9,952 nucleotides of DNA, from contig RGGX01000036.1 in assembly GCA_010024485.1 (NCBI GenBank), positions 1 to 9,952 of the forward strand. Reading direction: 5' to 3'. The notes below the pieces were generated by a model. That model saw only the letters and a program-made list of their open reading frames with translations. It was not told where the DNA came from and did not search any database. The DNA is from Actinomycetota bacterium (GTDB taxonomy: Bacteria > Actinomycetota > Acidimicrobiia > Acidimicrobiales > Ilumatobacteraceae). Numbering within the stretch: position 1 is the first letter of the stretch; each line of letters starts with the position of its first letter. Shown here one piece after another: positions 1-5,629 of this stretch. The position numbers and the translations under genes were made by a program.

Positions 1-87
1 AGCCAGGTCGTAGTCGGCCAGGTCGCTGTCGCACATCACGATGCCGAAGCCCGAGGACGGGTCGTAGGCCTTGATGACGCCCTGCAT
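1..87 (-). CDS. Cold-shock-domain-like protein, 5' part only
   Basis: The first 29 codons of a minus-strand gene are visible, starting at ATG 87-85 and running off the left edge. The N-terminus, MQGVIKAYDPSSGFGIV, has the layout of a cold-shock OB fold: a first beta strand (QGVIKAYD) and an RNP1-like segment (SGFGIV). The usual aromatic pair of CspA (KWF) is reduced to a single Tyr (KAY), and the next residues, VMCDSDLADYDLA, are acidic and do not resemble the normal RNP2 approach, so this would be a divergent member. Classical family members bind single-stranded RNA or DNA. It lies 38 nt downstream of rpmB on the same strand but has its own -10 hexamer placed for a leaderless mRNA. No Shine-Dalgarno is visible. 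The family call rests on 29 residues only. Confidence 0.6.
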   Translation of the reverse strand, partial: MQGVIKAYDPSSGFGIVMCDSDLADYDLA

Positions 88-94
88 GCCGGCG

Positions 95-100
95 ACTCTA
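95..100 (-). promoter_or_regulatory. Probable -10 element of leaderless cold-shock-like gene
   Basis: On the minus strand TAGAGT lies 7 nt before the ATG at 87. It fits TANNNT, and a transcript beginning about 7 nt downstream would start at the ATG itself. No -35 or Shine-Dalgarno is evident. Prediction only. Confidence 0.45.
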
Positions 101-106
101 CCGAAG

Positions 107-122
107 CGGTCGGATCAGACCG
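107..122 (-). terminator. Small hairpin between rpmB and the cold-shock-like gene
   Basis: A 5-bp stem (CGGTC at 107-111 pairing with GACCG at 118-122) with a 6-nt loop lies just past the rpmB stop codon. It has no U-tract, so it is at best a weak terminator or a 3'-end stabilising hairpin for rpmB mRNA. Confidence 0.22.
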
Positions 123-125
123 GCG

Positions 126-317
126 TCAGCCGGCCTTGACGACCTTGCCCGACTTGATGCAGCCGGTGCACACGTTCAGGCGCTTCGGAGCGCCCTTCAC
201 GAGAGCCCGCACCCGCTGGATGTTCGGGTTCCAACGCCGCTTGGTGCGACGGTGCGAGTGCGAAACCGACATACCCCACGACGGTCCCTTGCCACAGACC
301 TCACACACCGATGCCAT
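126..317 (-). CDS. rpmB: 50S ribosomal protein L28, zinc-binding type
   Basis: This 63-residue protein of the large ribosomal subunit has the typical L28 start MASVCEVCGKGP, a basic SHSHRRTKRRWNPN segment at about residues 19-32 and the NVCTGCIKSGKV tail. Cysteine pairs C5/C8 and C50/C53 make it the zinc-containing (C+) form. Length is normal for the family. The start is ATG 317-315, preceded 6 nt upstream by a strong AAAGGAG site. The open frame continues far upstream on this strand, antisense to the next gene, but that extension has no L28 similarity and is excluded. It is transcribed divergently from the FakA-like gene, an arrangement also known at the Bacillus yloV locus. A probable promoter at 403-408 gives a roughly 80-nt leader. 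Confidence 0.97.
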   Translation of the reverse strand: MASVCEVCGKGPSWGMSVSHSHRRTKRRWNPNIQRVRALVKGAPKRLNVCTGCIKSGKVVKAG

Positions 318-323
318 CGAGAA

Positions 324-330
324 CTCCTTT
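324..330 (-). promoter_or_regulatory. Ribosome-binding site of rpmB
   Basis: On the minus strand AAAGGAG lies 6 nt before ATG 317. It is the strongest Shine-Dalgarno in the window and fixes the L28 start within a much longer open frame. Confidence 0.85.
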
Positions 331-335
331 GGGAA

Positions 336-389
336 GCACCCCGGACGGGTGCCGCTTGCGATCCTCCCGAACCGGTGATGTCGACCGGT
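336..389 (-). promoter_or_regulatory. Structured rpmB 5' leader with two hairpins
   Basis: Between the predicted rpmB transcription start (about 396) and its ribosome-binding site are two perfect 6-bp hairpins. One is ACCGGT 371-376 with ACCGGT 384-389 (7-nt loop). The other is GCACCC 336-341 with GGGTGC 347-352 (5-nt loop), which ends 5 nt before the AAAGGAG. The first can also be read as a direct repeat of accggtga at 371-378 and 384-391. This could be an autoregulatory ribosomal-protein leader or simply GC-rich pairing. No known riboswitch or leader class is recognised. Confidence 0.3.
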
Positions 390-402
390 GACGGGCAGAC
401 AC

Positions 403-408
403 ACGCTA
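403..408 (-). promoter_or_regulatory. Probable rpmB promoter (-10), in block shared with rpmF
   Basis: On the minus strand the hexamer TAGCGT sits inside CGGCCACCGATAGCGTGT (418 down to 401). The surrounding 28 nt (391-418) match the block upstream of rpmF at 6892-6919 in 24 of 28 positions, including a common 13-nt run CGGCCACCGATAG. The predicted transcription start is near 395-396. No canonical TTGACA-type -35 is seen. The repeat upstream of two ribosomal protein genes is what supports a promoter call. Confidence 0.5.
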
Positions 409-454
409 TCGGTGGCCGACGCGAGCACCACCCGGGCCCCTCGACGGCCCCGTG

Positions 455-460
455 TAGATT
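455..460 (+). promoter_or_regulatory. Probable -10 element of leaderless FakA-like/recG unit
   Basis: TAGATT lies 7 nt before GTG 468 and fits TANNNT, so transcription would begin at or next to the GTG. No Shine-Dalgarno precedes the start. The -10 hexamers of this promoter and the divergent rpmB promoter are only 46 bp apart, so the two promoters are back to back. Confidence 0.5.
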
Positions 461-467
461 TCGACCC

Positions 468-2144
468 GTGCCCACCCTCGAGCATCTCGACGTGCACGGC
501 CTCAGGGCCGTGGTGACCACCTTCCGCGACACCGTCGCCGCTCACTCGGGCGGGCTCAACCGGCTCAACGTCTACCCGGTTCCCGACGGGGACACCGGTA
601 CGAACATGGCCCGGACCCTCGAGGCGGTGGTCTCCGAGATGGAGACCGCTCCCGAGACCCTCGACGCCACCTGCGACGCGATCAGCCACGGTTCGCTCAT
701 GGGTGCCCGAGGCAACAGCGGGGTCATCCTCAGCCAGATCCTCCGCGGGCTCGCCACGACCATCAAGTCGCACGCCGAGACGACGGGCGCCAGATTCGCC
801 GACGCCCTCGGCGCGGCGGCGACCGGGGCCTACCAGGCCGTGCTCAAACCGATCGAGGGAACCATCCTGACCGTGGTGCGCGAGAGCGCCGAGGCGGCGC
901 GCTCGGCAGCCGACGACGACGCCGGCCTGGTCGACGTGATCCGGGCCGCCCGCGAGGCCGGACGGGCCTCGCTCGCCCGAACCCCTGAGCTGCTGCCGGT
1001 GCTCGCCGATGCCGGCGTGGTCGATGCCGGCGGTGCCGGCTATCTCCTCCTGCTCGACTCCGCCCTCCACGTGGTCGACGGCGAGCCGCTCCCCGAACCG
1101 GACGAGTCGGCGGGTCCGAGTGCCGAGGCGGTCGCGGGTGTCGCGCTCCGAGAGAGCTCCGAGGGACTCGACGTCAGCGAGCAGCGCTACGAGGTGATGT
1201 ACTTCCTCGACCTCGACGACACGCGTATCGACGAGTTCAAGGAGTCCTGGGGTGCCATCGGCGACTCCATCGTGGTCGTCGGTGGTGACGGGCTCTGGAA
1301 CTGTCACGTCCACACCAATGAGATCGGTGCCGCCATCGAAGCGGCGCTCAGCCTCGACGGGCGGCCCCGCGAGATCCGGGTGACCGATCTGTTCAGCGAG
1401 GTGGCCGAGGAGCACGAGCGTCGCGAGTCCGAGATGACCGGTGGGCCCCACACGCGCACCCGAGACGGCGCCGGCCTGCCCAGGGTCACCACCGCTGTGG
1501 TCGCCGTGTGCAGCGGTGACGGACTCGCCGAGCTGTTCTCGAACCTCCGGGTCCAGGGCATCGTGACCGGGGGGCAGACCCTCAACCCGTCGACCGCGGA
1601 GCTGCTCGAGACCGTCGACCGGGTGAACGCCGATCAGGTGATCATCCTGCCGAACAACAAGAACATCATCCCGGTCGCCGAACAGGTCGACGCCCTGAGC
1701 GGTCGCACCGTGCGTGTCGTGCCCACCGTGTCGATGCCCGAGGCGCTCGCGGCCCTCGTGGTGTACGACCCGGAGTCCGATGCCGACGACAACGTCTCCG
1801 AGATGACCGAGGCGGTCGCGTCGGTCACCACCGGTGAGGTGACGAGGGCGGTCCGCGACACCAAGACCGACATCGGCGAGGTCGCCGAGGGTGACTGGAT
1901 CGGCATCACCCGGGGCGAGGGGATCGCCGCGATCGCCGGGCAGCTGACGGAGGCCGCGCTGACCCTGGTCGATGGGTTGCTCGCCGACGGAGCTGAACTC
2001 CTGACGGTCATCACCGGCCTCGACGCGCCCGAGGATGTCACCAGCGAGATCGAGGGTCACGTCGCCGCGGTTCACCCCGAGGTACAGGTCGAGGTGCACC
2101 GCGGCGGGCAACCCCTCTACCCGTACCTGTTCGGAGCGGAGTGA
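468..2144 (+). CDS. FakA/YloV-like DAK2-domain protein (putative fatty acid kinase subunit)
   Basis: This 558-residue protein matches the YloV/FakA family in length and layout. The N-terminal DhaL-type kinase domain (about residues 5-200) contains NVYPVPDGDTGTNM at 34-47, whose aspartates bind Mg-ATP in the family, followed by GARGNSGVILSQ at 79-90 and DAGVVDAGGAG at 181-191. The middle domain holds NCHVHTNE at 278-285; its H280/H282 pair corresponds to histidines I recall as important in Staphylococcus aureus FakA. The C-terminal region (about 340-558) includes ILPNNKNI and the RGEGIAAI segment. In Firmicutes, FakA phosphorylates fatty acids held by a DegV-family FakB partner; no FakB gene is in this window, so the substrate is inferred. 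The GTG 468 start is chosen because homology begins there and a -10 hexamer sits just upstream; the open frame extends upstream to 252 without family-like sequence. It overlaps recG by 4 nt. Confidence 0.88.
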   Translation: MPTLEHLDVHGLRAVVTTFRDTVAAHSGGLNRLNVYPVPDGDTGTNMARTLEAVVSEMETAPETLDATCDAISHGSLMGARGNSGVILSQILRGLATTIKSHAETTGARFADALGAAATGAYQAVLKPIEGTILTVVRESAEAARSAADDDAGLVDVIRAAREAGRASLARTPELLPVLADAGVVDAGGAGYLLLLDSALHVVDGEPLPEPDESAGPSAEAVAGVALRESSEGLDVSEQRYEVMYFLDLDDTRIDEFKESWGAIGDSIVVVGGDGLWNCHVHTNEIGAAIEAALSLDGRPREIRVTDLFSEVAEEHERRESEMTGGPHTRTRDGAGLPRVTTAVVAVCSGDGLAELFSNLRVQGIVTGGQTLNPSTAELLETVDRVNADQVIILPNNKNIIPVAEQVDALSGRTVRVVPTVSMPEALAALVVYDPESDADDNVSEMTEAVASVTTGEVTRAVRDTKTDIGEVAEGDWIGITRGEGIAAIAGQLTEAALTLVDGLLADGAELLTVITGLDAPEDVTSEIEGHVAAVHPEVQVEVHRGGQPLYPYLFGAE

Positions 2145-4276
2145 GCGAGGGCTCGACCCTCCCGATCACGCTCCGCGACCTCGCGGAGATCGACGTCGGC
2201 CGCTTGAACCGGGTGGGCGAGAAGCGGCGGGCGGCGCTCGGAGCCGTCGGCATCGAGACCGTGCTCGATCTCCTCACGACCTACCCGAGGCGATGGATCG
2301 ACCGGACCAACGAGGCGTCGATCGCCTCCCTCGCGATCGGCGAGGAGGCACTCGTGATCGCCGAGGTCCGCTCGGTGAACTCCCGCACCACCCGCAACCG
2401 GCGGACCATGGTGTCGATCGTCGTCGGCGACAAGACCGGCAAGATCTCGCTCGTCTTCTTCAACCAGCCCTGGCGAGCCCGTCAACTCTCCGCCGGTATG
2501 GAGGTCGCCCTCTTCGGTCGCGTCGACGAGTACGCCGGCGGTCGTCAGATGACGAATCCGATCGTCGATCTCATCGGCGACCGCACCGGACGGATCGTGC
2601 CGGTCTACCCGCAGAGCGAGAAGGCCCGCCTCACCACCTGGGAGATCGCCGGATGGGTCGAGGAGGCCCTGCGTCGCTGCGCCGAGCGCGGTATCGCCGA
2701 CCCGGTGCCCGAGGAGGTCCTCGACCGACTCGACCTCATCGACCGCGCGGAGGCGATCCGCTCCATCCATCAACCGGAGTCGATGCGGGCCAAGGACGCC
2801 GCCCGTCGTCGACTCGCCTTCGACGAACTGCTCCGGGTCCAGTCGGTACTCGTCGCCCGCAAGCGCGAACTGGAACGGTCGGCCCGTGGCGTCGTTCATG
2901 ATCTCAGCGGTGCCCTCGTCAGCCGCTTCCACGATGCCCTCCCGTTCCCGCTGACCGGCGCCCAGCAGCGGACGCTCGCCGAGATCGACGCCGATCTCGC
3001 CTCGGGTCACCCGATGCACCGACTCCTCCAGGGCGATGTCGGGGCCGGCAAGACGGTGGTGGCGGTGTCCGCCCTTCTGGTCGCCGTCCAGGGTGGGCAC
3101 CAGGGCGCGCTCATGGCGCCCACCGAGGTGCTCGCCGAACAGCACCACCAGGGGATCCGGCGACTGCTCGAGGGCGTCACCGTCACCGACGGCGAGAACC
3201 TCTTCGGTGACCGGCCCCTGCGCATCGAACTGTTGACCAACCGCGTCACCGGCGCCGAGCGTCGAGATGTGCTGGCCGGTCTGGCCGATGGCTCGGTGGA
3301 TCTGGTGATCGGCACCCACGCGCTCATCCAGGACGCCGTCGACTTCGCCAGCCTCGGACTCGTCGTCGTCGACGAACAGCACCGTTTCGGGGTCGAGCAG
3401 CGGGCGGCGCTGCGCGACAAGGGTGTCGACCGGGTCCCCGACGTGCTGGTCATGACGGCCACACCCATTCCCCGCACCGCCGCCATGACGGTGTACGGCG
3501 ATCTCGATGTGAGCGTGCTCGACGAGCTCCCTCCGGGTCGCACCCCGATCGACACCCGATGGGCGAACGGTCCGCTCGACGAGGAGTCGGTGTGGATCGA
3601 CGTACGCGAACGGGTCGCCGAGGGGCAGCAGGCGTACGTCGTCTGCCCGTTGGTCGAGGAGAGCGAGAAACTCGAGGTGGCCTCAGCCGAGGAGACCTTC
3701 GAACGGCTCTCCAACGGAGAGCTGGCCGACTGCCGGCTCAGCCTCCTGCACGGACGGATGAGCTCGGTGGAGAAGGAGGAGACGATGGCCTCCTTCCGGC
3801 GCGGTGAGGTCGACGTGCTCGTCGCCACCACGGTGATCGAGGTCGGAGTCGACGTACCGAACGCGACGGTGATGGTCGTCCTCGACGCCGACCGCTTCGG
3901 GATCGCGCAACTCCACCAGCTGCGCGGCCGGGTCGGTCGCGGGCAGCTCGAGTCGAACTGCTGGCTCGTCACCGCGGACCAGACCGGGTCGAATCCGAGG
4001 GTGGAGGCCCTCGTCGCCAGCACCGACGGCTTCGAACTCGCCGAGGTCGATCTCGAACTGCGTGGGGAGGGGACGCTCATGTCGACCTCTCAGAAGGGTC
4101 GTAGCGACCTCCGGCTCGCCTCGCTCCGTCGCGACCGGGAACTGGTCGAACTTGCCCGGTCGGTGGCCTTCGATCTGGTCGACGTCGAGCGGGGGCTCGA
4201 TGACCATCCGATGCTCGCCGATGAGCTCGACCTCCTGCTCAGCGACGAGGACGAGTCATTCCTGACCAAGTCGTGA
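2141..4276 (+). CDS. recG: ATP-dependent DNA helicase RecG
   Basis: This 711-residue cytoplasmic superfamily 2 translocase regresses stalled replication forks and processes branched DNA; the length is close to E. coli RecG. The N-terminal wedge/OB region (about 60-150) is followed by a helicase core: Walker A GDVGAGKT at 298-305, APTEVLAEQH at 326-335, Walker B DEQHRFG at 411-417, motif III TATPIPRT at 439-446, and motifs V and VI with ATTVIEVGVDVPNA at 562-575 and QLRGRVGRG at 593-601. A C-terminal TRG-like segment starts at RGEGTLMSTSQKGRSDLRL (641-659); the glycine spacing is kept, but it differs from the common form with GTRQSG. The start GTG 2141 overlaps the stop of the upstream gene in a GTGA arrangement, so translational coupling is likely. 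The 3' end is followed by a hairpin and then a convergent gene. Confidence 0.96.
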   Translation: MSEGSTLPITLRDLAEIDVGRLNRVGEKRRAALGAVGIETVLDLLTTYPRRWIDRTNEASIASLAIGEEALVIAEVRSVNSRTTRNRRTMVSIVVGDKTGKISLVFFNQPWRARQLSAGMEVALFGRVDEYAGGRQMTNPIVDLIGDRTGRIVPVYPQSEKARLTTWEIAGWVEEALRRCAERGIADPVPEEVLDRLDLIDRAEAIRSIHQPESMRAKDAARRRLAFDELLRVQSVLVARKRELERSARGVVHDLSGALVSRFHDALPFPLTGAQQRTLAEIDADLASGHPMHRLLQGDVGAGKTVVAVSALLVAVQGGHQGALMAPTEVLAEQHHQGIRRLLEGVTVTDGENLFGDRPLRIELLTNRVTGAERRDVLAGLADGSVDLVIGTHALIQDAVDFASLGLVVVDEQHRFGVEQRAALRDKGVDRVPDVLVMTATPIPRTAAMTVYGDLDVSVLDELPPGRTPIDTRWANGPLDEESVWIDVRERVAEGQQAYVVCPLVEESEKLEVASAEETFERLSNGELADCRLSLLHGRMSSVEKEETMASFRRGEVDVLVATTVIEVGVDVPNATVMVVLDADRFGIAQLHQLRGRVGRGQLESNCWLVTADQTGSNPRVEALVASTDGFELAEVDLELRGEGTLMSTSQKGRSDLRLASLRRDRELVELARSVAFDLVDVERGLDDHPMLADELDLLLSDEDESFLTKS

Positions 4277-4280
4277 GCCC

Positions 4281-4315
4281 CTCCACCGATCATCTCCGCG
4301 GGATGATCGTCGGAG
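4281..4315. terminator. Hairpin between convergent recG and zinc-ribbon genes
   Basis: A perfect 8-bp stem, CGATCATC (4287-4294) with GATGATCG (4302-4309), has a 7-nt loop. Across a 2x2 internal loop it can extend to CTCC (4281-4284) with GGAG (4312-4315). It sits 5 nt after the recG stop and 10 nt before the end of the convergent gene, so it could act for both transcripts. No U-tract follows on either strand, which fits an actinobacterial-type I-shaped hairpin or a Rho-dependent end better than a classical intrinsic terminator. Confidence 0.45.
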
Positions 4316-4325
4316 CGGAGGCCGT

Positions 4326-4550
4326 TCAGTCACCGGGTTCTGGGAGCACGAGGTCCCATCGGTCGAGGCAGTCCTCGCACCGGTAGGCGACGATGTCGCC
4401 CGGGAGCCAGGGGTCGTCGATCGAGTCACCGTCGCGGGGCCGGCTCAGCAGGAAGGCGCGACCGCCGCAGTCGATGCAGACGATCTCCTCCTCCGGGGTG
4501 ATCGGCACGGCGCTGCGGCCCGCATCACCCTCGCGCTCCGGATCGAACAT
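4326..4550 (-). CDS. Small zinc-ribbon protein of unknown function
   Basis: This 74-residue acidic protein has two CxxC knuckles, C25-IDCG-G and YRC58-EDC61-LDRWDLV, about 30 residues apart, typical of a small zinc ribbon. The linker holds a short basic patch (RPRD) followed by acidic residues. I do not recognise a named family. The start is taken as ATG 4550 because a -10-like CAGACT lies 6 nt upstream, matching the leaderless pattern of its neighbours; GTG 4553 immediately before it would add one residue. It is the only minus-strand gene in the central region: convergent with recG and divergent from rsmD, with the two -10 hexamers 41 bp apart. The codon pattern and paired cysteines favour a real gene over an antisense shadow, since no gene lies opposite it. 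The role is unknown; zinc ribbons of this size often bind nucleic acid or proteins. Confidence 0.72.
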   Translation of the reverse strand: MFDPEREGDAGRSAVPITPEEEIVCIDCGGRAFLLSRPRDGDSIDDPWLPGDIVAYRCEDCLDRWDLVLPEPGD

Positions 4551-4556
4551 CACACC

Positions 4557-4562
4557 AGTCTG
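4557..4562 (-). promoter_or_regulatory. Possible -10 of zinc-ribbon gene
   Basis: On the minus strand CAGACT lies 6 nt before ATG 4550. It differs from TANNNT only at the first base, and its spacing matches the other leaderless candidates. This is the weakest of the six. Confidence 0.3.
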
Positions 4563-4577
4563 CCAGCGCGGCGCGAG

Positions 4578-4600
4578 TCCTCGGGAGGTCGATCCTCGGG
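4578..4600. repeat. Paired 8-bp direct repeat in divergent promoter region
   Basis: TCCTCGGG occurs at 4578-4585 and again at 4593-4600, 15 bp start to start. It sits where the -35 regions of both divergent promoters (zinc-ribbon gene and rsmD) would fall. It could be a regulator binding site or a chance GC-rich repeat. Confidence 0.3.
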
Positions 4601-4603
4601 CCG

Positions 4604-4609
4604 TAGCCT
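4604..4609 (+). promoter_or_regulatory. Probable -10 element of leaderless rsmD
   Basis: TAGCCT lies 6 nt before ATG 4616 and fits TANNNT. There is no Shine-Dalgarno next to the start, so a leaderless transcript is likely. Confidence 0.45.
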
Positions 4610-4615
4610 GACTGG

Positions 4616-5128
4616 ATGCGGGTCGTGTCCGGACAGTTCCGCGGGCGCCGTCTCGTCTCGCCGGAGGGGCGTGACACCAGGCCGACCACCGAGAAGGTGC
4701 GCGAGGCCGTCTTCAACGCTCTCGGCTCCCTCGACCTCGTCGACGACGCCGAGGTCATCGACCTCTACGCCGGCACCGGGGCCCTCGGGCTCGAGGCCCT
4801 CTCGCGCGGCGCGGCGAGGTGCACCTTCGTCGAGAACGACCGGGCCGCGCTCGAGGCCCTCCGACACAACATCGACCACCTCGGGGTGGCCGACCGGTCC
4901 CGAGTGGTGCGAGGAGACGCGCTGTCAGCCGTCGGAAGCCTCGCCGGCGACCTGCTGCTCGCCGATCCCCCGTATGGGGTGGCACCGTGGGAGGAGCTGC
5001 TCGCCTCGACGACTGCCGACTTCGTCGTCGCCGAGGCCCCGACCGAGGTGGCGGCTCCCGACGGTTGGGAGGCCGTTCGGGCCCGCCGATACGGCAGGAC
5101 GTGGGTGACCTTCCTCGAGCGGAAGTAG
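4616..5128 (+). CDS. rsmD: 16S rRNA (guanine-N2)-methyltransferase RsmD
   Basis: This 170-residue Rossmann-fold methyltransferase would methylate G966 (E. coli numbering) of 16S rRNA using S-adenosylmethionine. Family hallmarks are all present: the start MRVVSGQFRGRRL, RPTTEKVREAVFNAL at 22-36, SAM-binding motif I DLYAGTGALGLEALSRGA at 49-66, the acidic motif II FVEND at 71-75 and catalytic motif IV ADPPYG at 116-121. The C-terminus ends in RRYGRTWVTFLERK, normal for the family. It starts at ATG 4616 with no Shine-Dalgarno but a -10 hexamer 6 nt upstream. The coaD start follows 11 nt after its stop, the usual rsmD-coaD pairing in many bacteria. Confidence 0.95.
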   Translation: MRVVSGQFRGRRLVSPEGRDTRPTTEKVREAVFNALGSLDLVDDAEVIDLYAGTGALGLEALSRGAARCTFVENDRAALEALRHNIDHLGVADRSRVVRGDALSAVGSLAGDLLLADPPYGVAPWEELLASTTADFVVAEAPTEVAAPDGWEAVRARRYGRTWVTFLERK

Positions 5129-5131
5129 GTT
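5126..5131 (+). promoter_or_regulatory. Probable -10 element of coaD, overlapping the rsmD stop codon
   Basis: TAGGTT begins with the TAG stop of rsmD (5126-5128) and lies 8 nt before ATG 5140. It fits TANNNT and would give an essentially leaderless coaD transcript. GGAAG at 5121-5125 is too far (14 nt) to be a good ribosome-binding site. Confidence 0.4.
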
Positions 5132-5139
5132 GACCCCCG

Positions 5140-5622
5140 ATGGGCACCGTCCTCGTACCCGGAAGCTTCGATCCGATCCATCTCGGCCATGTCGATGTGG
5201 TCGAGCAGGCTCGCGCCGTGTTCGGCTCCGTGGTGGTCGCGGTGATGCACAACCCCGCCAAGACCTCCGGTCTCTTCGAGGCCGACGAGCGGGTCGCGCT
5301 CGCCGCGCAGGCGCTCGCCCACCTCGACGGTGTCACGGTCGCATCGTTCACCGGTCTCACGGTCGACGCGGCAGCCGACGCCGGGGCGACGGTCATCGTG
5401 AAGGGGCTGCGAAACGCGGGCGACTTCGAGATCGAGCAGCAGATGGCCCACAACAACGCGGCCCTCACCGGGGTTCGCACCGTGTTCGTCCCGTGCCGCG
5501 CCGATCTGTCGCACATCTCAAGCCGTTTCGTCCGGGAGATCGCCGCCTCCGGACGTCCGGTCGACCATCTCGTGCCCAGCCGGATCGCCGAGGCGCTCGC
5601 GGGTAGGTTTGGCGATCGGTGA
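5140..5622 (+). CDS. coaD: Phosphopantetheine adenylyltransferase CoaD
   Basis: This 160-residue nucleotidyltransferase catalyses the penultimate step of coenzyme A synthesis: 4'-phosphopantetheine plus ATP gives dephospho-CoA and pyrophosphate. The normal family length is kept. Signatures are PGSFDPIHLGH at 7-17 with the nucleotidyl-transfer HxGH motif at 14-17, the substrate-loop region HNPAKTSGLF at 37-46, GLRNAGDFEIEQQMAHNN at 89-106 (the family's GLR..DFEYE.QMA.MN) and ISSRFVREIA at 126-135, the ISSSxVRE-like ATP site. The third serine of that site is Arg here, a mild variation. It follows rsmD by 11 nt and precedes the coiled-coil gene by 7 nt, so it is probably co-transcribed with them in addition to its own predicted promoter. 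It supplies CoA, the phosphopantetheine donor for AcpP encoded 2.6 kb downstream. Confidence 0.96.
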   Translation: MGTVLVPGSFDPIHLGHVDVVEQARAVFGSVVVAVMHNPAKTSGLFEADERVALAAQALAHLDGVTVASFTGLTVDAAADAGATVIVKGLRNAGDFEIEQQMAHNNAALTGVRTVFVPCRADLSHISSRFVREIAASGRPVDHLVPSRIAEALAGRFGDR

Positions 5623-5623
5623 G
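5618..5623 (+). promoter_or_regulatory. Ribosome-binding site of SepIVA-like gene
   Basis: GGTGAG, complementary to the UCACC part of the 16S tail, lies 6 nt before ATG 5630 and overlaps the coaD stop. It favours ATG 5630 over TTG 5609. A TAGGTT hexamer at 5604-5609 could provide a secondary promoter with a leader of about 14 nt. Confidence 0.4.
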
Positions 5624-5629
5624 CCCACG

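Noticed and set aside
252..467. Upstream extension of the FakA-like open frame
   Set aside because: The extra 72 codons overlap rpmB and its promoter region, resemble no family sequence, and a -10 hexamer sits just before GTG 468.
318..2111. Long minus-strand open frame (the upstream extension of rpmB, 661 codons in all) antisense to the FakA-like gene
   Set aside because: It is a GC-rich antisense shadow with low-complexity Gly/Arg/Asp/Val-rich translation and no domain. Only its last 63 codons are a gene, rpmB.
2035..2901. 288-codon plus-strand frame overlapping recG
   Set aside because: Its translation is dominated by Arg, Pro, Gly and Ser and lies wholly in another frame of FakA-like/recG coding sequence.
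2117..3382. 421-codon minus-strand open frame opposite recG
   Set aside because: The plus-strand frame has every RecG helicase motif. The antisense translation is rich in Asp, Gly, Arg and Val with no recognisable motif, as expected from GC-biased codon positions.
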